A DNA stretch of 64,000 nucleotides from Chloracidobacterium sp. N (GTDB lineage Bacteria > Acidobacteriota > Blastocatellia > Chloracidobacteriales > Chloracidobacteriaceae): the NCBI RefSeq assembly GCF_018304765.1, contig NZ_CP072642.1:1347501-1411500 (forward strand), written 5' to 3'. Every line of letters starts with the position of its first letter. The first letter of the stretch is position 1. Shown here in pieces: positions 44,250-62,600 of the stretch. Under the pieces are notes generated by a model. The model had not been told where the DNA came from, did no database searches, and was given only the letters and a program-made list of their open reading frames with translations. The position numbers were made by a program, and so were the translations under genes.

Positions 44250-46430
44250 TCATGTAAAGACGGCTTCGCCGCTGTCGCCGGTTCCAGCCAGCTCCGGTGC
44301 AGCAAGCGAGGTCTGGCCAACTTTGCTGGCCCAGCAGGGAAGGGTCACGGTGAAGGTGCTGCCGACCCCGACCTGGCTTTTGACCGTCACGTTACCGTCG
44401 TGGGCCGCGACAATCCGTTTGACGATGGCCAAGCCCAGCCCAAACCCGACGTGCTTTTTGCCCTGTCCGCCCTGGCGGTAGGGGTCAAACAGAAACGGCA
44501 GTTCGGCAGCCGGGATGCCCTTGCCCGTGTCGGTAATGGACACTTCGACAAAGGACAAACCGGCTTCGACGCCTTCGCCGACAACTTCCCGTGCCGTAAC
44601 TGTGATTCTGCCGTCGGGCGGGGTGAACTTGGCCGCGTTGGTCAGCAGGTTCATAAACACCCGCTCCAGCTTGCGGCTGTCGCCAGCGACGGCAGGCAGG
44701 TTGGGAGGCAGATCGCGGACAAACGTCAGCGGGTGTGGCGCACCGAGACGGGCATTTTCAATGCACTGCTGGAGTAACGGCGCCAAATCAAGTAACTGGA
44801 GATCAAGGCTGAGCGATTGAGATTCTGCGCGGGCAAGTTCCAGCAGGTCGGTGATGAGGTCGAGCGTCCGCTGGACGTTGCCCTGGGAAGCGCGCACGAG
44901 TTCATGCAGGTCCGGGTCAGTGTCGGGCAGGACCTCTTCGATGAGTTCGAGCGTCCCCTTGACGGCTGCCAGCGGAGAACGCAGGTCATGGACAAGCATG
45001 GCGGTGAACTCGGACTTGATGCGATCAAGTTCCATGAGACGCGCATTGGCAGCTTCGGCTTCGGCCCGGCGCTGTTCGGCCTCCCGCCGTGCCTCTTCAC
45101 GCGCCAGAAGTGCCTGGTTGAGTTCTTCGTTGGCCTGCTTGAGCTGTCGGTTGAAGGCTTCTGAAAGCGACACTTCAACCGTCCGCCGTTCGGCTTCGGC
45201 CTGCGCCGCTTCCTTTTCCTGCTGAAGCTGGGCCACGCGGGCAACCAGCCCCACGGACAGGAACAGGCCCTGCACGACCGTGCCAAGGTGCAGCACCGAC
45301 GGCCAGGCAATGGCCGGCGAAAGCACTCCGGCCGTCCGCAGCGTGTTGAGTATGACGGCCAGCACCACCGCCGACCACGCCAGCAGGAAATACAGCGCCG
45401 GCCGGTAGCCCTGACGCAGCGGCCCAATGGAAGAAAACAGTCCCGGCAGCACCCCCAGTGCCATAAGATACGTTGAAATCCTGGCTACGGTCTGTGTCGG
45501 AGCAATGGCGGCAATGGCGGCCATGCTGAAAAACACCCCTGCCAACACACTCAGTCCACGGTTACAGAAGTTTTGCAGGCAAAGGTACTTGCGGGTAAAG
45601 AGGGCAGCCATGCCGCAGGCCGCGTTGCCAAAAACAAGCCGCAGCCGCAGTCCTTCCACAAGCAGGCCGCCAAAGAACCACTCCTGAAGCTGAGTGGCAA
45701 AGCCATCCGCGCAAGCCTGAAACAGGCCGATGCAGGTGACATAGCCGGCAAAGAAAATGTTGGTCTGATCGTGGGCGCCAAAAAAGAATGCCGCGTTATA
45801 AATGAGAAGGATAAGGAGAAAGCCGTAGTAGGCCCCCAGGAAAAAGGTATGGACACGGTCCTTGCGGCCGTGTTCAAGTGGCTTCCAGAGAGCAGCCGAA
45901 AAAGTAAACGCACCCCTGGTTTCGACGCGCAGGTAGATGGTCTGTTCGGCGTGGGCCGGCAGGGAGATGGGGAACACCGGCAGGCGGTGGCGAACGGCCC
46001 GGATTGAAAAGGGCAACTCGTCTCCAGCAGCAAGGCAGGTGAATCCTTCGGTGTCAGTGCGGGGCAGGTAGGCTTCGACGCGGCCCAGATAGGGTTGTTC
46101 GACCTCGATGACCCGCTCCACCGGATACGCCAGATCGTTTCGCAGGCGCAGGCGGAACCAGTAGGCCGAGGACGTATAGCCCAGGTTGAGGTAGTCGGTA
46201 GCTACCGGAGTGAAGGGAAGCGGTTGGCGGGCCACCTGCTCGATGGTGAGTTGCCGGGTGGGGTCTTCCAGTTGATCGAGTTGGGCCGTAAGCGGTTGAC
46301 TGTCCGGACGGTCGCTGATCACAACCGGGTTGGCCGGCGCTGTATGTCCGGCTGCCAGTAACAGGGCCAGTACCAGAAGCAATCTTCTCCATGGTGGATG
46401 CCGGTGGGGGTGTGGTTTCCCGGATGGCAT
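44250..46430 (-). CDS. Membrane sensor histidine kinase with 7TMR-DISM input domain
   Basis: A 726-residue kinase. ATG 46430 is chosen because a signal peptide follows at once (RRLLLVLALLLAAGHTAPA). A periplasmic 7TMR-DISMED2-like sandwich (about 25-175) leads into seven membrane helices (HTFFLGAYYGFLLILLIYN to LHLGTVVQGLFLSVGLVARV). A coiled coil rich in Glu/Ala/Arg comes next, then the phospho-acceptor helix (FTAMLVHDLRSPLAAVKGTL), N box (FMNLLTNAAKFTPPDG), DTGKGIP and GFGLGLAIVKRI. Ligands of this input class are often carbohydrates or unknown. No response regulator is adjacent. The gene is divergent from the defence helicase with 122 bp between them. Confidence 0.92.
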   Translation of the reverse strand: MPSGKPHPHRHPPWRRLLLVLALLLAAGHTAPANPVVISDRPDSQPLTAQLDQLEDPTRQLTIEQVARQPLPFTPVATDYLNLGYTSSAYWFRLRLRNDLAYPVERVIEVEQPYLGRVEAYLPRTDTEGFTCLAAGDELPFSIRAVRHRLPVFPISLPAHAEQTIYLRVETRGAFTFSAALWKPLEHGRKDRVHTFFLGAYYGFLLILLIYNAAFFFGAHDQTNIFFAGYVTCIGLFQACADGFATQLQEWFFGGLLVEGLRLRLVFGNAACGMAALFTRKYLCLQNFCNRGLSVLAGVFFSMAAIAAIAPTQTVARISTYLMALGVLPGLFSSIGPLRQGYRPALYFLLAWSAVVLAVILNTLRTAGVLSPAIAWPSVLHLGTVVQGLFLSVGLVARVAQLQQEKEAAQAEAERRTVEVSLSEAFNRQLKQANEELNQALLAREEARREAEQRRAEAEAANARLMELDRIKSEFTAMLVHDLRSPLAAVKGTLELIEEVLPDTDPDLHELVRASQGNVQRTLDLITDLLELARAESQSLSLDLQLLDLAPLLQQCIENARLGAPHPLTFVRDLPPNLPAVAGDSRKLERVFMNLLTNAAKFTPPDGRITVTAREVVGEGVEAGLSFVEVSITDTGKGIPAAELPFLFDPYRQGGQGKKHVGFGLGLAIVKRIVAAHDGNVTVKSQVGVGSTFTVTLPCWASKVGQTSLAAPELAGTGDSGEAVFT

Positions 46431-46552
46431 AAAACGTCTTTTGCAATGGTTGGGCTGAATGGATAGCCTGAAGTGTAGCCAGCGCGGCATCGCTTTTCCA
46501 ATTTGTTATGCCCCTGCTGTCGGAAACGCCCTGCCCGAAAGAGGACGCACGG

Positions 46553-53757
<7,205 letters not shown>

Positions 53758-53765
53758 GGCTGGCT

Positions 53766-56700
53766 ATGACCAATCAGGAACGGGTGGGGAAGGGGCTGGA
53801 CCTCTTGTGCGCAGGGCTGGGCCCCTACGTTGAGCGCGAAGTGGAGGAGGCGGAGCGGAAAAGCGCCTTCAACCTGGAGACGGCGCGTCGCTTCGCCGAG
53901 GACCCGTCGCTCAAGAACAAGCCCATCGCCGAGTGGGACGCGGCGGGTCTGCTCAAGCTGATGTGGGAGACCTGGAACGAGGTCTTCCGCAAGACCCTGG
54001 GCTTCGCCGAACGTTCGCTGGTCAGCGAGCTGCGCGATTGGCGCAACCGGTGGGCGCACCAGAAACCGTTTTCCAGCGACGATGCCGACCGCGCCCTCGA
54101 CTCCATGGAGCGGCTGCTGACAGCCGTTTCAGCTCCGCAGGCCGACGAGGTCAACCGGCTCAAGATGGAGCTGCGCCGCCTGGTTTTCGACGAGCAGGTA
54201 CGCCACGAGAAACGCAAGGCCGGAGGCTCGCTCATCGAGTCCGCGGCCAGCGGCGTGCTCAAGCCCTGGCGCGAGGTGGTGACGCCCCACCCCGACGTGG
54301 CCAGTGGTCGCTACCAGCAGGCCGAGTTTGCCGCCGATCTGTGGCAGGTACATCTGGGCGAAGGCAGCGACGAGTACCAGAAGCCCGCCGAGTTTTTCCG
54401 CCGCACCTTTCTCACCGCGAGCCTCAAGCGGCTGCTGGAGGGCGCGGTACAGCGTCTGTCCGGTACGGGTGGCGATCCGGTGGTGCAGCTCCAGACCAAC
54501 TTCGGCGGCGGCAAAACCCACTCCATGCTGGCGCTCTACCACCTTTTCAGTGGGGCGACGCCAGCCGAGCTGGCGGGGGTGGATGAACTGATGGCCAACG
54601 CCGGTGTGACGGAGTTGCCCAGGGCGCGCCGCGTGGTGCTGGTGGGTAACAAAATTTCGCCCGGCAATCCCGCGCGCAAGCCCGATGGCACGCTGGTGCG
54701 CACGCTGTGGGGCGAGCTGGCCTGGCAACTGGGCGGACGGGAAGCCTACGCGCGCATTGCGGCGGACGATGATCGGGCGACCAACCCCGGCGACCGCCTG
54801 CGCGAGCTGTTCAAGGACTATGGCCCGTGTCTGATTCTGATTGACGAGTGGGTGGCCTACGCCCGCCAGCTTCACGACGCCGCCGACCTGCCGGGCGGCA
54901 GCTTCGAGACCCAGTTCAGCTTTGCCCAGGCCCTGACCGAGTCGGCCAAGCTGGCGGGCAACTGCCTGCTGGTGATCTCGCTGCCGGCCTCCGACACCCA
55001 GGCCGACGATGTGGAGGTGGGCGGCCTGCGCGGGCGCGAGGCGCTCGACCGGCTGCGCAACGTGGTGGGGCGGGTGGAGTCGGCATGGCGGCCCGCCAGT
55101 GCCGAAGAGGGCTTCGAGATCGTGCGCCGCCGGCTGTTTGAACCGCTGGCGGGCGCGGAAGCCTTCACCCAGCGCGACCTGACGGCCCGGGCCTTCGCCG
55201 AGCTGTACCGTACCCAGGCCGCCGAGTTTCCCCCCGAGTGCAAAACCACCGACTACGAACGCCGCCTCCAGGCGGCCTACCCCATCCACCCGGAGGTGTT
55301 CGACCGGCTGTACGAAGACTGGTCCACGCTGGTCAAGTTCCAGCGCACCCGCGGGGTGCTGCGCCTGATGGCCGCGGTGATTCACAGCCTGTGGGAGAAG
55401 GGCGACAAAAGCCCCCTGATCCTGCCGTCGACCATTCCCGTGGACGACCCACGGGTGCAGTTCGAGCTGACCCGCTATCTGCCCGATAACTGGACGCCCA
55501 TCATCGAGAAGGACGTGGATGGGCCCAGCTCCCTGCCGCTCAGGATTGACGGCGAGGTGCCCAACCTGGGTAAGCTTTCCGCCACGCGCCGCGTGGCCCG
55601 CACGGTCTACCTGGGCTCGGCACCCACGGCGGGGGCGGCGCACCGGGGCCTCGAGGACCGCCGGGTGAAGCTCGGCTGCGTGATGCCGGGGGAGTCGCCG
55701 GCGGTGTTTGGCGATGCCCTCCGGCGGCTGGCGGGCCAGGCCACCTATCTCTACCAGGATGGTGCGCGCTTCTGGTACGCCACGCAGCCCACCGTGACCA
55801 AGCTGGCTGAGGACCGGGCCGAGCAGCTCAAGCGCGACCCCGATAAGGTGGCCGCCGAACTCGAGGCGCGTATCCGGGCCAACCTGAAACAGATGGGTGA
55901 TTTCGCGAGGGTGCACCCATTGCCGCGCTCGAGTGCCGATGTGCCGGACGACCTCGCGGTGCGCCTGGTGGTGCTGCCGCCGGAATACCCCTACATCAAG
56001 GAAGCCGATAACGCCGCCCAGGTCGCAGCCCAGGCGATTCTCGAGTTTCGCGGTCATGCGCCCCGGCGCTACCGCAACACGCTGGTCTTCCTGGCGGCCG
56101 ACAAGGTTCGGCTGCAAGACCTTGAGGAGGCGGTGCGCCGGTTCCTGGCCTGGCGGTCCATCCTGGATGAGAAAGTTGCCCTGAACCTCGATCCACACCA
56201 GGTACGGCAGGCGGAAACCCAGCTACAGGCCGCCGATTCGACGGTGGACGCACGCCTGCCCGAGGCCTACCAGTGGCTCCTGGTGCCCGAGCAGAAGACG
56301 CCACAAACGGCGCTCGAGTGGCAGGCGCTGCGGCTGACCGGCGCTGACGCACTTGCCGTTCGCGCCAGCCGGAAGCTCAAGGGGGATGAGCTGCTGGTGG
56401 GGAAACTCGGTGGCACCGTCCTGCGCCAGCATCTGGACGCCGTGCCGCTCTGGCGGGGGGATCATGTTTCCGTACGCCAGCTCGTGGAAGACTTCGCAAG
56501 CTACCTGTACCTTCCCCGGCTCACCGGGCCCGGAGTTCTCGTCCAGTCCATCCGCGACGGCGTGGAGCTGCCCAGTTGGGAAGTTGAGACCTACGCCTAC
56601 GCCGAAGGCTGGGATGAGACCACGGGCCGGTATCGGGGGCTGCGCGGCGGCCAGCCGGTTCAACTCACACCCGAAGACCCTGGTCTGGTCGTCAAGGCGG

Positions 56701-57089
56701 AGGTGGCCCAACAGCAGCGGGCGGCCGAAATTTCGCCCCAACTGCCGGTCACCGGGGGGAAGGGGGCTGAAATTGCCCCTTCCAGGGCGGATACCGGAGG
56801 CAACGGCGATGCCGGCAACCAGGCCGGGGGGACGCTCCCGCCGCCACGCCCCTTGCCACGGCGCTACCATGGCACCGTACGCCTTGATCCGACCCGCGTG
56901 GGCCGCGATGCCGGCCGCATTGCCGAGGAAGTCATCGCGCATCTGGCCGGGCAACCCGGCGCCGAGGTTTCGGTGGTGCTGGAAATCCATGTCCGCCTGC
57001 CGGAGGGAGCCACCGAGCATACGGTGCGGACGGTGACGGAGAACAGTCGCACCTTGAAGTTTGAGACCTCCGGCTTCGAGATTGACTGA
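53766..57089 (+). CDS. DUF499 ATPase with N-terminal Swt1-like HEPN domain, defence operon gene 3
   Basis: A 1107-residue protein. ATG 53766 is chosen; a TTG at 53754 overlaps the methylase stop. The N-terminal 110 residues resemble Swt1-type HEPN domains and contain an RX4H motif (R93-NRWA-H98), the catalytic signature of HEPN ribonucleases. The DUF499 AAA-like ATPase has Walker A NFGGGKTH (G247-H252, K250) and Walker B LILIDE (D360, E361). Later segments include FDRLYEDWSTLVKFQRTRGVLRLM and the C-terminal PRRYHGTVRLDPTRVGRDAG, both typical of DUF499 proteins. In such systems the ATPase is thought to act with the helicase and methylase against phage DNA; the HEPN part may add RNase action. 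The gene follows the methylase by 8 bp. Confidence 0.9.
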   Translation: MTNQERVGKGLDLLCAGLGPYVEREVEEAERKSAFNLETARRFAEDPSLKNKPIAEWDAAGLLKLMWETWNEVFRKTLGFAERSLVSELRDWRNRWAHQKPFSSDDADRALDSMERLLTAVSAPQADEVNRLKMELRRLVFDEQVRHEKRKAGGSLIESAASGVLKPWREVVTPHPDVASGRYQQAEFAADLWQVHLGEGSDEYQKPAEFFRRTFLTASLKRLLEGAVQRLSGTGGDPVVQLQTNFGGGKTHSMLALYHLFSGATPAELAGVDELMANAGVTELPRARRVVLVGNKISPGNPARKPDGTLVRTLWGELAWQLGGREAYARIAADDDRATNPGDRLRELFKDYGPCLILIDEWVAYARQLHDAADLPGGSFETQFSFAQALTESAKLAGNCLLVISLPASDTQADDVEVGGLRGREALDRLRNVVGRVESAWRPASAEEGFEIVRRRLFEPLAGAEAFTQRDLTARAFAELYRTQAAEFPPECKTTDYERRLQAAYPIHPEVFDRLYEDWSTLVKFQRTRGVLRLMAAVIHSLWEKGDKSPLILPSTIPVDDPRVQFELTRYLPDNWTPIIEKDVDGPSSLPLRIDGEVPNLGKLSATRRVARTVYLGSAPTAGAAHRGLEDRRVKLGCVMPGESPAVFGDALRRLAGQATYLYQDGARFWYATQPTVTKLAEDRAEQLKRDPDKVAAELEARIRANLKQMGDFARVHPLPRSSADVPDDLAVRLVVLPPEYPYIKEADNAAQVAAQAILEFRGHAPRRYRNTLVFLAADKVRLQDLEEAVRRFLAWRSILDEKVALNLDPHQVRQAETQLQAADSTVDARLPEAYQWLLVPEQKTPQTALEWQALRLTGADALAVRASRKLKGDELLVGKLGGTVLRQHLDAVPLWRGDHVSVRQLVEDFASYLYLPRLTGPGVLVQSIRDGVELPSWEVETYAYAEGWDETTGRYRGLRGGQPVQLTPEDPGLVVKAEVAQQQRAAEISPQLPVTGGKGAEIAPSRADTGGNGDAGNQAGGTLPPPRPLPRRYHGTVRLDPTRVGRDAGRIAEEVIAHLAGQPGAEVSVVLEIHVRLPEGATEHTVRTVTENSRTLKFETSGFEID

Positions 57090-57253
57090 CCGCACCCAAG
57101 GGACAGGCCCCCCTTTTGTTCCGTGGTGCTTTGTCGCCGGGGGGCGTCGTGCCGCCTGGTGGCCGGTGTGGGGGGCATTGGTTTTTCAATCCCCGGTGCG
57201 TCCCCAACGGCAGCCAGAATAGTGTGAACGAAAGAGTGGAGTCGTAGCCCGAC

Positions 57254-58714
57254 GTGACACGAAAGCACAACGTACGCCTGGGACCGTGGTTGCACCACCT
57301 GGTGTCCTATGCCGTTGGCGGGGTGAGTGTGGCTGCCCTGACCGCCATCGGTTTTTACCTGGAGGTTCATTCGACGACGGCCGCGCTGCTCTACCTCATC
57401 GTCATTGTTCTGGTGGCGCTCCGAACCGGCGCCGCTCCATCGGCGGTGACCGCCCTGCTGGCGTACATTGGACTGGATTCGTTTTTCACCGCGCCCCTGT
57501 TTCGTCCGGCGATGAACCAGCCGCTGGATGTCGTCGCACCCATCGTGTTTCTGACGACGGCATTTACCATCAACCGCCTGGCCGCGAAAAACCGCCAGTC
57601 GTTTCAGGAGATTCAGTCGCTTCAGGACCAGCTCCGGCTGGTGATGGACACCATACCGGGGTTGGTCTGGAGCGAGTCGCCGAATGGTTCGGTGGAGTTT
57701 CTCAACCAGCGTTGGCGTGATTTTCTGGGGGCGTCTTCCGCGCCGGTGACGGATTTGCGGCGCAACCTGCCGGTACATCCGGCAGAAGCCGATGCCCTGG
57801 CGGAACAGTGGCAGCAGGCGCGGATGCGTGGCCGGGCCTTTGAAACGGAAGTCCGGGTGCGCCGTGCCGATGGGGTGTACCGGCGGCTGCGGCTGCACGT
57901 CGTTCCGGCCGGCGAACGGGAGCAGGTCAGCAAGTGGTACGGGCTTGGGACGGACATCGAGGACTGGCGGCAGGCGGAAGAGACCCTTGCCAGAGTCGAA
58001 TCCGAACTGGCTCTGGTGTCCCGCCGGACGCTGCTGGGCGAACTGGCGGCCTCGATTGCCCACGAAATCAACCAGCCGCTTTCGGCGATTGTCACCAATG
58101 GGAATGCCTGTCTGCGGTGGCTGGGAGCGACGCCGCCCAACCTCCCGGAAGCCCGGACGACGGTGACGGCCATCATTCGGGATGGCAATCGCGCCGCCGA
58201 GATCATTGCACGGATTCGCGCCATGCTGAGCCGGACCGAGTTGAAAAAGGCCACGTTTGACCTGGGGGCAGCGCTGGTTGAAGTCTTGTCCCTCATTCGG
58301 AACGATCTCGTCAGGAAGGGCATCACCATCCACACCCGTTTGGCTCCAGACATCCCGGCCGTTTTTGGCGACCGGGTGCAGTGTCAGCAGGTCGTGCTCA
58401 ACCTGTTGGTCAATGCCGTGGAGGCGCTGCTTCCGGTGACTGAGCGCCGGCGGGAAATCCGTCTGTCCGCAGAACCCTATGGCGACGGTCAGGTGCTGGT
58501 GACGGTGGAAGACAACGGTGTTGGTTTGGGGGAAGCCCACGAAGCCGACATCTTCGATGCGTTTTACACGACGAAACCCGACGGCATGGGGTTGGGATTG
58601 GCGATCAGTCGTTCCATCATCGAAAACCATGGCGGCCGCCTGTGGTGCGTTGCCGGCAATGGCTTTGGCGCAAAGTTTCAGTTTACGTTGCTGACCGAAG
58701 GTGGTGCCGGATGA
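57254..58714 (+). CDS. PAS-domain sensor histidine kinase with DUF4118-like membrane part (FixL-like)
   Basis: A 486-residue kinase starting at GTG 57254, as no early ATG exists. The N-terminus is a DUF4118-like membrane region (about 15-105, [40 protein letters not shown]). A PAS domain follows at about 125-240 ([21 protein letters not shown]). The kinase core has the H box [21 protein letters not shown] box [21 protein letters not shown] and [17 protein letters not shown]. The HEINQPL form is typical of FixL/TodS-type kinases that pair with LuxR-type regulators. Its stop overlaps the start of such a regulator (ATGA), so the two form one system. The signal is unknown. Confidence 0.93.
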   Translation: MTRKHNVRLGPWLHHLVSYAVGGVSVAALTAIGFYLEVHSTTAALLYLIVIVLVALRTGAAPSAVTALLAYIGLDSFFTAPLFRPAMNQPLDVVAPIVFLTTAFTINRLAAKNRQSFQEIQSLQDQLRLVMDTIPGLVWSESPNGSVEFLNQRWRDFLGASSAPVTDLRRNLPVHPAEADALAEQWQQARMRGRAFETEVRVRRADGVYRRLRLHVVPAGEREQVSKWYGLGTDIEDWRQAEETLARVESELALVSRRTLLGELAASIAHEINQPLSAIVTNGNACLRWLGATPPNLPEARTTVTAIIRDGNRAAEIIARIRAMLSRTELKKATFDLGAALVEVLSLIRNDLVRKGITIHTRLAPDIPAVFGDRVQCQQVVLNLLVNAVEALLPVTERRREIRLSAEPYGDGQVLVTVEDNGVGLGEAHEADIFDAFYTTKPDGMGLGLAISRSIIENHGGRLWCVAGNGFGAKFQFTLLTEGGAG

Positions 58715-59358
58715 TGGATTCGCCAACGATGCCAGCGGTGCCAACGGTGTACGTGGTTGAGGATGATGTTTCGGTGCGCCAGTCGCTGGAGAACTGGCTG
58801 CGCGCGGTCGGCTATCGGGTGGTGTCCTTTGCTTCAGCCGAGGCGTTTCTGCGTGCCGTGCGGGCTGACGACACGCCGGGTTGTCTGGTGCTTGATGTGC
58901 GCCTGCCGGGGTTGAGTGGGCTGGATTTGCAGTCTCGCCTGACGGCGGCTGGGGTGGACCTGCCGATCATTTTCATCACCGGTCACGGAGACATCCCCAT
59001 GTCGGTGCGGGCCATGAAAGCCGGGGCGTTCGAGTTTCTGACCAAGCCGTTTCAGGATCACGAGTTGCTTCAGGCCATCGAGCAGGCGATTGCGCACCAT
59101 CGCCTGTGCTGCGCCCAGCGCGCCGAACTGGCTGCCCTGCGGCAACGCTATGCCACGCTGACCGCCCGCGAACGCGAGGTCATGGCGTTGGTCGTGGCCG
59201 GCTGGCTCAACAAGCAGATTGCGGCTGAGCTTGGGACAAGTGAAATCACCGTCAAGGTCCATCGTGGACATGTGATGCGCAAAATGCAGGCGGCCTCTCT
59301 CCCGGAATTGGTGCGGGCGGCGGAACGACTGGGGCTTTCCGGTTCCTCGTCGGCCTGA
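58711..59358 (+). CDS. FixJ/NarL-type response regulator
   Basis: A 215-residue regulator, translated by coupling from the kinase (ATGA at 58711). The receiver has the acidic pair in [12 protein letters not shown], the phospho-acceptor D62 in [35 protein letters not shown] with K112, as in FixJ. The C-terminal LuxR-type HTH is [20 protein letters not shown] and [20 protein letters not shown]. Phosphorylation by the upstream kinase should promote DNA binding. The targets may include the TonB receptor gene downstream, which is inferred from position only. Confidence 0.95.
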   Translation: MMDSPTMPAVPTVYVVEDDVSVRQSLENWLRAVGYRVVSFASAEAFLRAVRADDTPGCLVLDVRLPGLSGLDLQSRLTAAGVDLPIIFITGHGDIPMSVRAMKAGAFEFLTKPFQDHELLQAIEQAIAHHRLCCAQRAELAALRQRYATLTAREREVMALVVAGWLNKQIAAELGTSEITVKVHRGHVMRKMQAASLPELVRAAERLGLSGSSSA

Positions 59359-59658
59359 AAGCGCAAGGGTGAGAAACCAAACTTATACCAACGTATAATA
59401 GCTTTTTCCTTCATCCGGTTTCAGGATGAAAGCTTGTGCGGTTACTGTCCGAACAGTGGGCACGGACCGAAACCGGTCTTTGAAATCTCTCCCTGAAATT
59501 CCCCGAAACTCATTCTGTAAAAAGCCCGGCCGGGCTGAAGGGCCATGCTCTGCCCGGTTTGCCCTGTCCTGTCAAAAGACAGATTCAACAGCCAAAAGAC
59601 AAAAACAAGAGATTTGGTAAAGCTTTCTGCCCTAAATCGTTTCCATTGGGAGGAAGAC
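59359..59658 (+). promoter_or_regulatory. 300-bp leader of the TonB receptor gene with several hairpins
   Basis: No gene is seen here. A palindrome TTATAC-CAAC-GTATAA (59383-59398) overlaps a -10-like TATAAT (59394-59399), without a good -35. Further hairpins are GACCG-AAAC-CGGTC (59465-59478), AGCCCGGCCGGGCT (59523-59536) and CTGTC-AAAA-GACAG (59569-59582). The last 20 bases hold the ribosome-binding site GGGAGGAAG. A long, folded mRNA leader with an operator-like palindrome over the promoter is plausible. Confidence 0.45.
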
Positions 59659-62600
59659 ATGAAGAAAAACGGCATCTTCTGTGGCTTTGTCGTCGGCTTT
59701 ATGGGCTGGCTTGCATCATTGGTCTGGGCGCAGACAACCGGTACGATCAGTGGCGTCATCAGGGACCCCAGCAATGCCAGGGTGGCTGGGGCGAACGTCA
59801 CCGTGACGCTTCAGGGAACACAAATCACGCGCGTCACGACTTCAAGTGAGGATGGAACATTCGAGCTGCCGTCACTCCCGATTGGAACCTACCGGCTGGT
59901 GGTCACTGCCGAAGGGTTCAAGCAGTACGAGCAGACGAATCTGGAAGTCAGCCTGGGGCGCGTCAACAGCGTTACGGTCAGGCTGGAGATTGGGGAAACC
60001 AGTGAAGTTGTCCAGGTCAAGGCCAGTGGGACACCCTTGATTGAAACCGAAAGCACGCAGCTTGGCGCTTCGGTCAACAGCCGCGCCGTCGTCAACCTGC
60101 CGCTGAACACCCGTGACACCTACCAGTTTCTGCAGCTCCAGCCGGGGGTTCAGTCACAGCTCGGATCAGACCTTTTTACCGGCAGCGACCAGGCTGGTGT
60201 GGTGTCCGTCAATGGCGGACGTGGAAGGTCAAACAATTTCAGTGTCAATGGTGGCGAAGCCAACGATCTCTATGTCAATCTTCCAGCCGTTCAGCCTTCA
60301 CCGGATGCGATTGAAGAGTTTCGTGTTCTGACCAACAATTTTGATGCTGAGTATGGCCGCAACTCTGGCTCGGTCATCAATGTTGTCACCAAGTCCGGGA
60401 GTGACCAATTTCGTGGCAATGTCTTTGAGTTTTTCCGAAACCGGGCACTCAACGCGCGCAACTTTTTCAATCTGGAAAAGCCTGCCTATAACCAGCATAT
60501 TTTTGGCGGCACATTCGGCGGGCCCATCCAGCGTGGCAGAACATACTTTTTCACTTCCTACGAGGGGCGCCGCATTCGCCAGGGCATCCCGTCGGATGTC
60601 GTGCCGGTGCCGACAGCGGCCGAGCGGTTGGGCGACTTCAGCGCCGGGCCGCTCTTTACCGGTTTTATTGCTGACGCAACGGTGGCCGCCGTGCTCAATG
60701 CGCGTCCCGGCTGCGCCGCCGCTGTTGCTGCGGCCGGAGGCGCGCCCATTACGGCCGGCGCGGCTTATGCCGATATTTTTCCCGGCAACCGCATTCCCGG
60801 TGCCTGCTTCGACCGGACAGCCAATGACCTGCTGCAACAATTTGTGCCGCTCCCGAACCTGGGTGACGGCTTTTTTCAGGCCAATCCGGTGGCCCGCCGC
60901 CGTGGAGACCAGGGGCTTTTGCGCCTCGACCACCGTCTGACCGACCGGCAGCAACTGAGCGCCTTTGTGTTTTACTCGGACAGCTTTGCACTGGAGCCCT
61001 TTGCGCGGGTGGCTGACTCCGGCGCCAACCTGCCCGGCTTTGGCAACATCAACAACGCCCGGATTGCCCAGATCAACCTCTCCCATACCTGGACAGGCAC
61101 GAACACCATCAATGAGGCGCGGGCGGTGTACTTCCGTCAGAACCTGTTTCGTCTCAACAGCCCGGAACGTTCCAATCCGGTGAATGCTTCGTGCCGTGAT
61201 GTGCCCCCGGAGTTATGCTTCTCCGATCCGAACAACCCCCGGCTGGGGATTATTGTCGGCGTCGGGACGCCGCATGAGGGCGTGCCGTGGATTGGCCTCG
61301 AAGGTGGCTTCTCGATTGGCAACAACTACCAGGGGGAAATCCCGCAGGTTGTCAATACCTACCAGCTCACCAACAACCTGACCCGTATCTGGGGCAGCCA
61401 CACGGCCAAGTTCGGGGTGGACTTGCGGCAGCAGCGTTACCTGATGACCAACTTCGGCGCGCTCAACGGTCAGTTCAGCTTTTTTGGAGGCGGGCCGAAC
61501 AACATCGGGTACACGAATCTGGTGCCCAACTACCTGCTGGGCCTGGTGGATTCGTACTACCAGACCGGTGCGCAGACTTCGCACTTCTACAGCAACGCGG
61601 TCTATCTCTTTGCCCAGGACAGTTGGAAGATCACGCCAAACGTCACGCTCAACTACGGCCTGCGCTGGGAACTGAACACCCCAGCGGCGGACCGCTTCCG
61701 CCGGGTGCAGTCCTTCCGGGCCGGCCTGGCCAGTACGCAGTTCCCCTGCCGGCTTGACCCCGACAATCCGCTCGTCGGTGTCTTCGGGTCACAGGACTGT
61801 AGCCCGACGGGGCCGGCCCGCGCCGTCTTTCCCCTGGGTTTGGGCATTCCGGGGGATGAGGGCGTACCGGATGGGCTGTTCCGAACCTACTACCGGGCTT
61901 TTGCGCCGCGCCTTGGGCTGGCCTGGAGTCCGCCCTGGCAGAGCGGCTGGCTGGCGAAGCTGACCGGCGGCCCCGGCAACAGCAGTGTACGGGCCGGCTG
62001 GGGGATGTTTTACAACGGGCCCATCGAGGGGCTTATCCTGGCCCAGCTCGTGCCCCAGCCACCCTTTGGCATCAGCTCAAACATCACCAACATGTTTCTC
62101 AGTACGCCTTTTCTGCGCCAGGATGGAACGATTGTGCCGAACCCCTCCAATGGGATTCTCAATCCACGGCGGGGCGATCCGGTGGACTACTCCGTGTTCC
62201 GCCCCATTCTGCTGTATGGACAGTTGCCGGCGGAACTTCGTCCGCAGTATTCCGTGCAGTACAGCCTGACGCTCCAGCGCAAGCTCCAGGATGACCTGTT
62301 GGTGCAGGTTGGCTATGTGGGCACCCAGGGCCACCGGCTGTTGCTGACGCGGGACATCAACTTTGGCAATCCCCAGACCTGTCTCGACCTGAACCGGATT
62401 CTGGGTCCCGGCACGTGCGGACCGTTCGGAGCTGACAACGAATACTTCGTGCCGGCTGGGGCCATTCCGGCGGGTGTGACCCTGCATCTGCCCTACGGCC
62501 CACAGCGTACCGTGACCGGGCCGAACAATCCGGCCATCCGGCTGGTAGGGTTGCGGCCATTTTCCTCGCCTTTCTGCAATCCCCTGACCGGTGAGGGTTG

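Noticed and set aside
54129-56198. 689-residue open frame on the minus strand
   Set aside because: Antisense shadow of the DUF499 ATPase, which has clear Walker motifs; the product is His/Gly/Gln-rich without domains.
56864-58744. 626-residue open frame on the minus strand
   Set aside because: Covers the ATPase end, the gap and the FixL-like kinase in antisense; no domain is visible.
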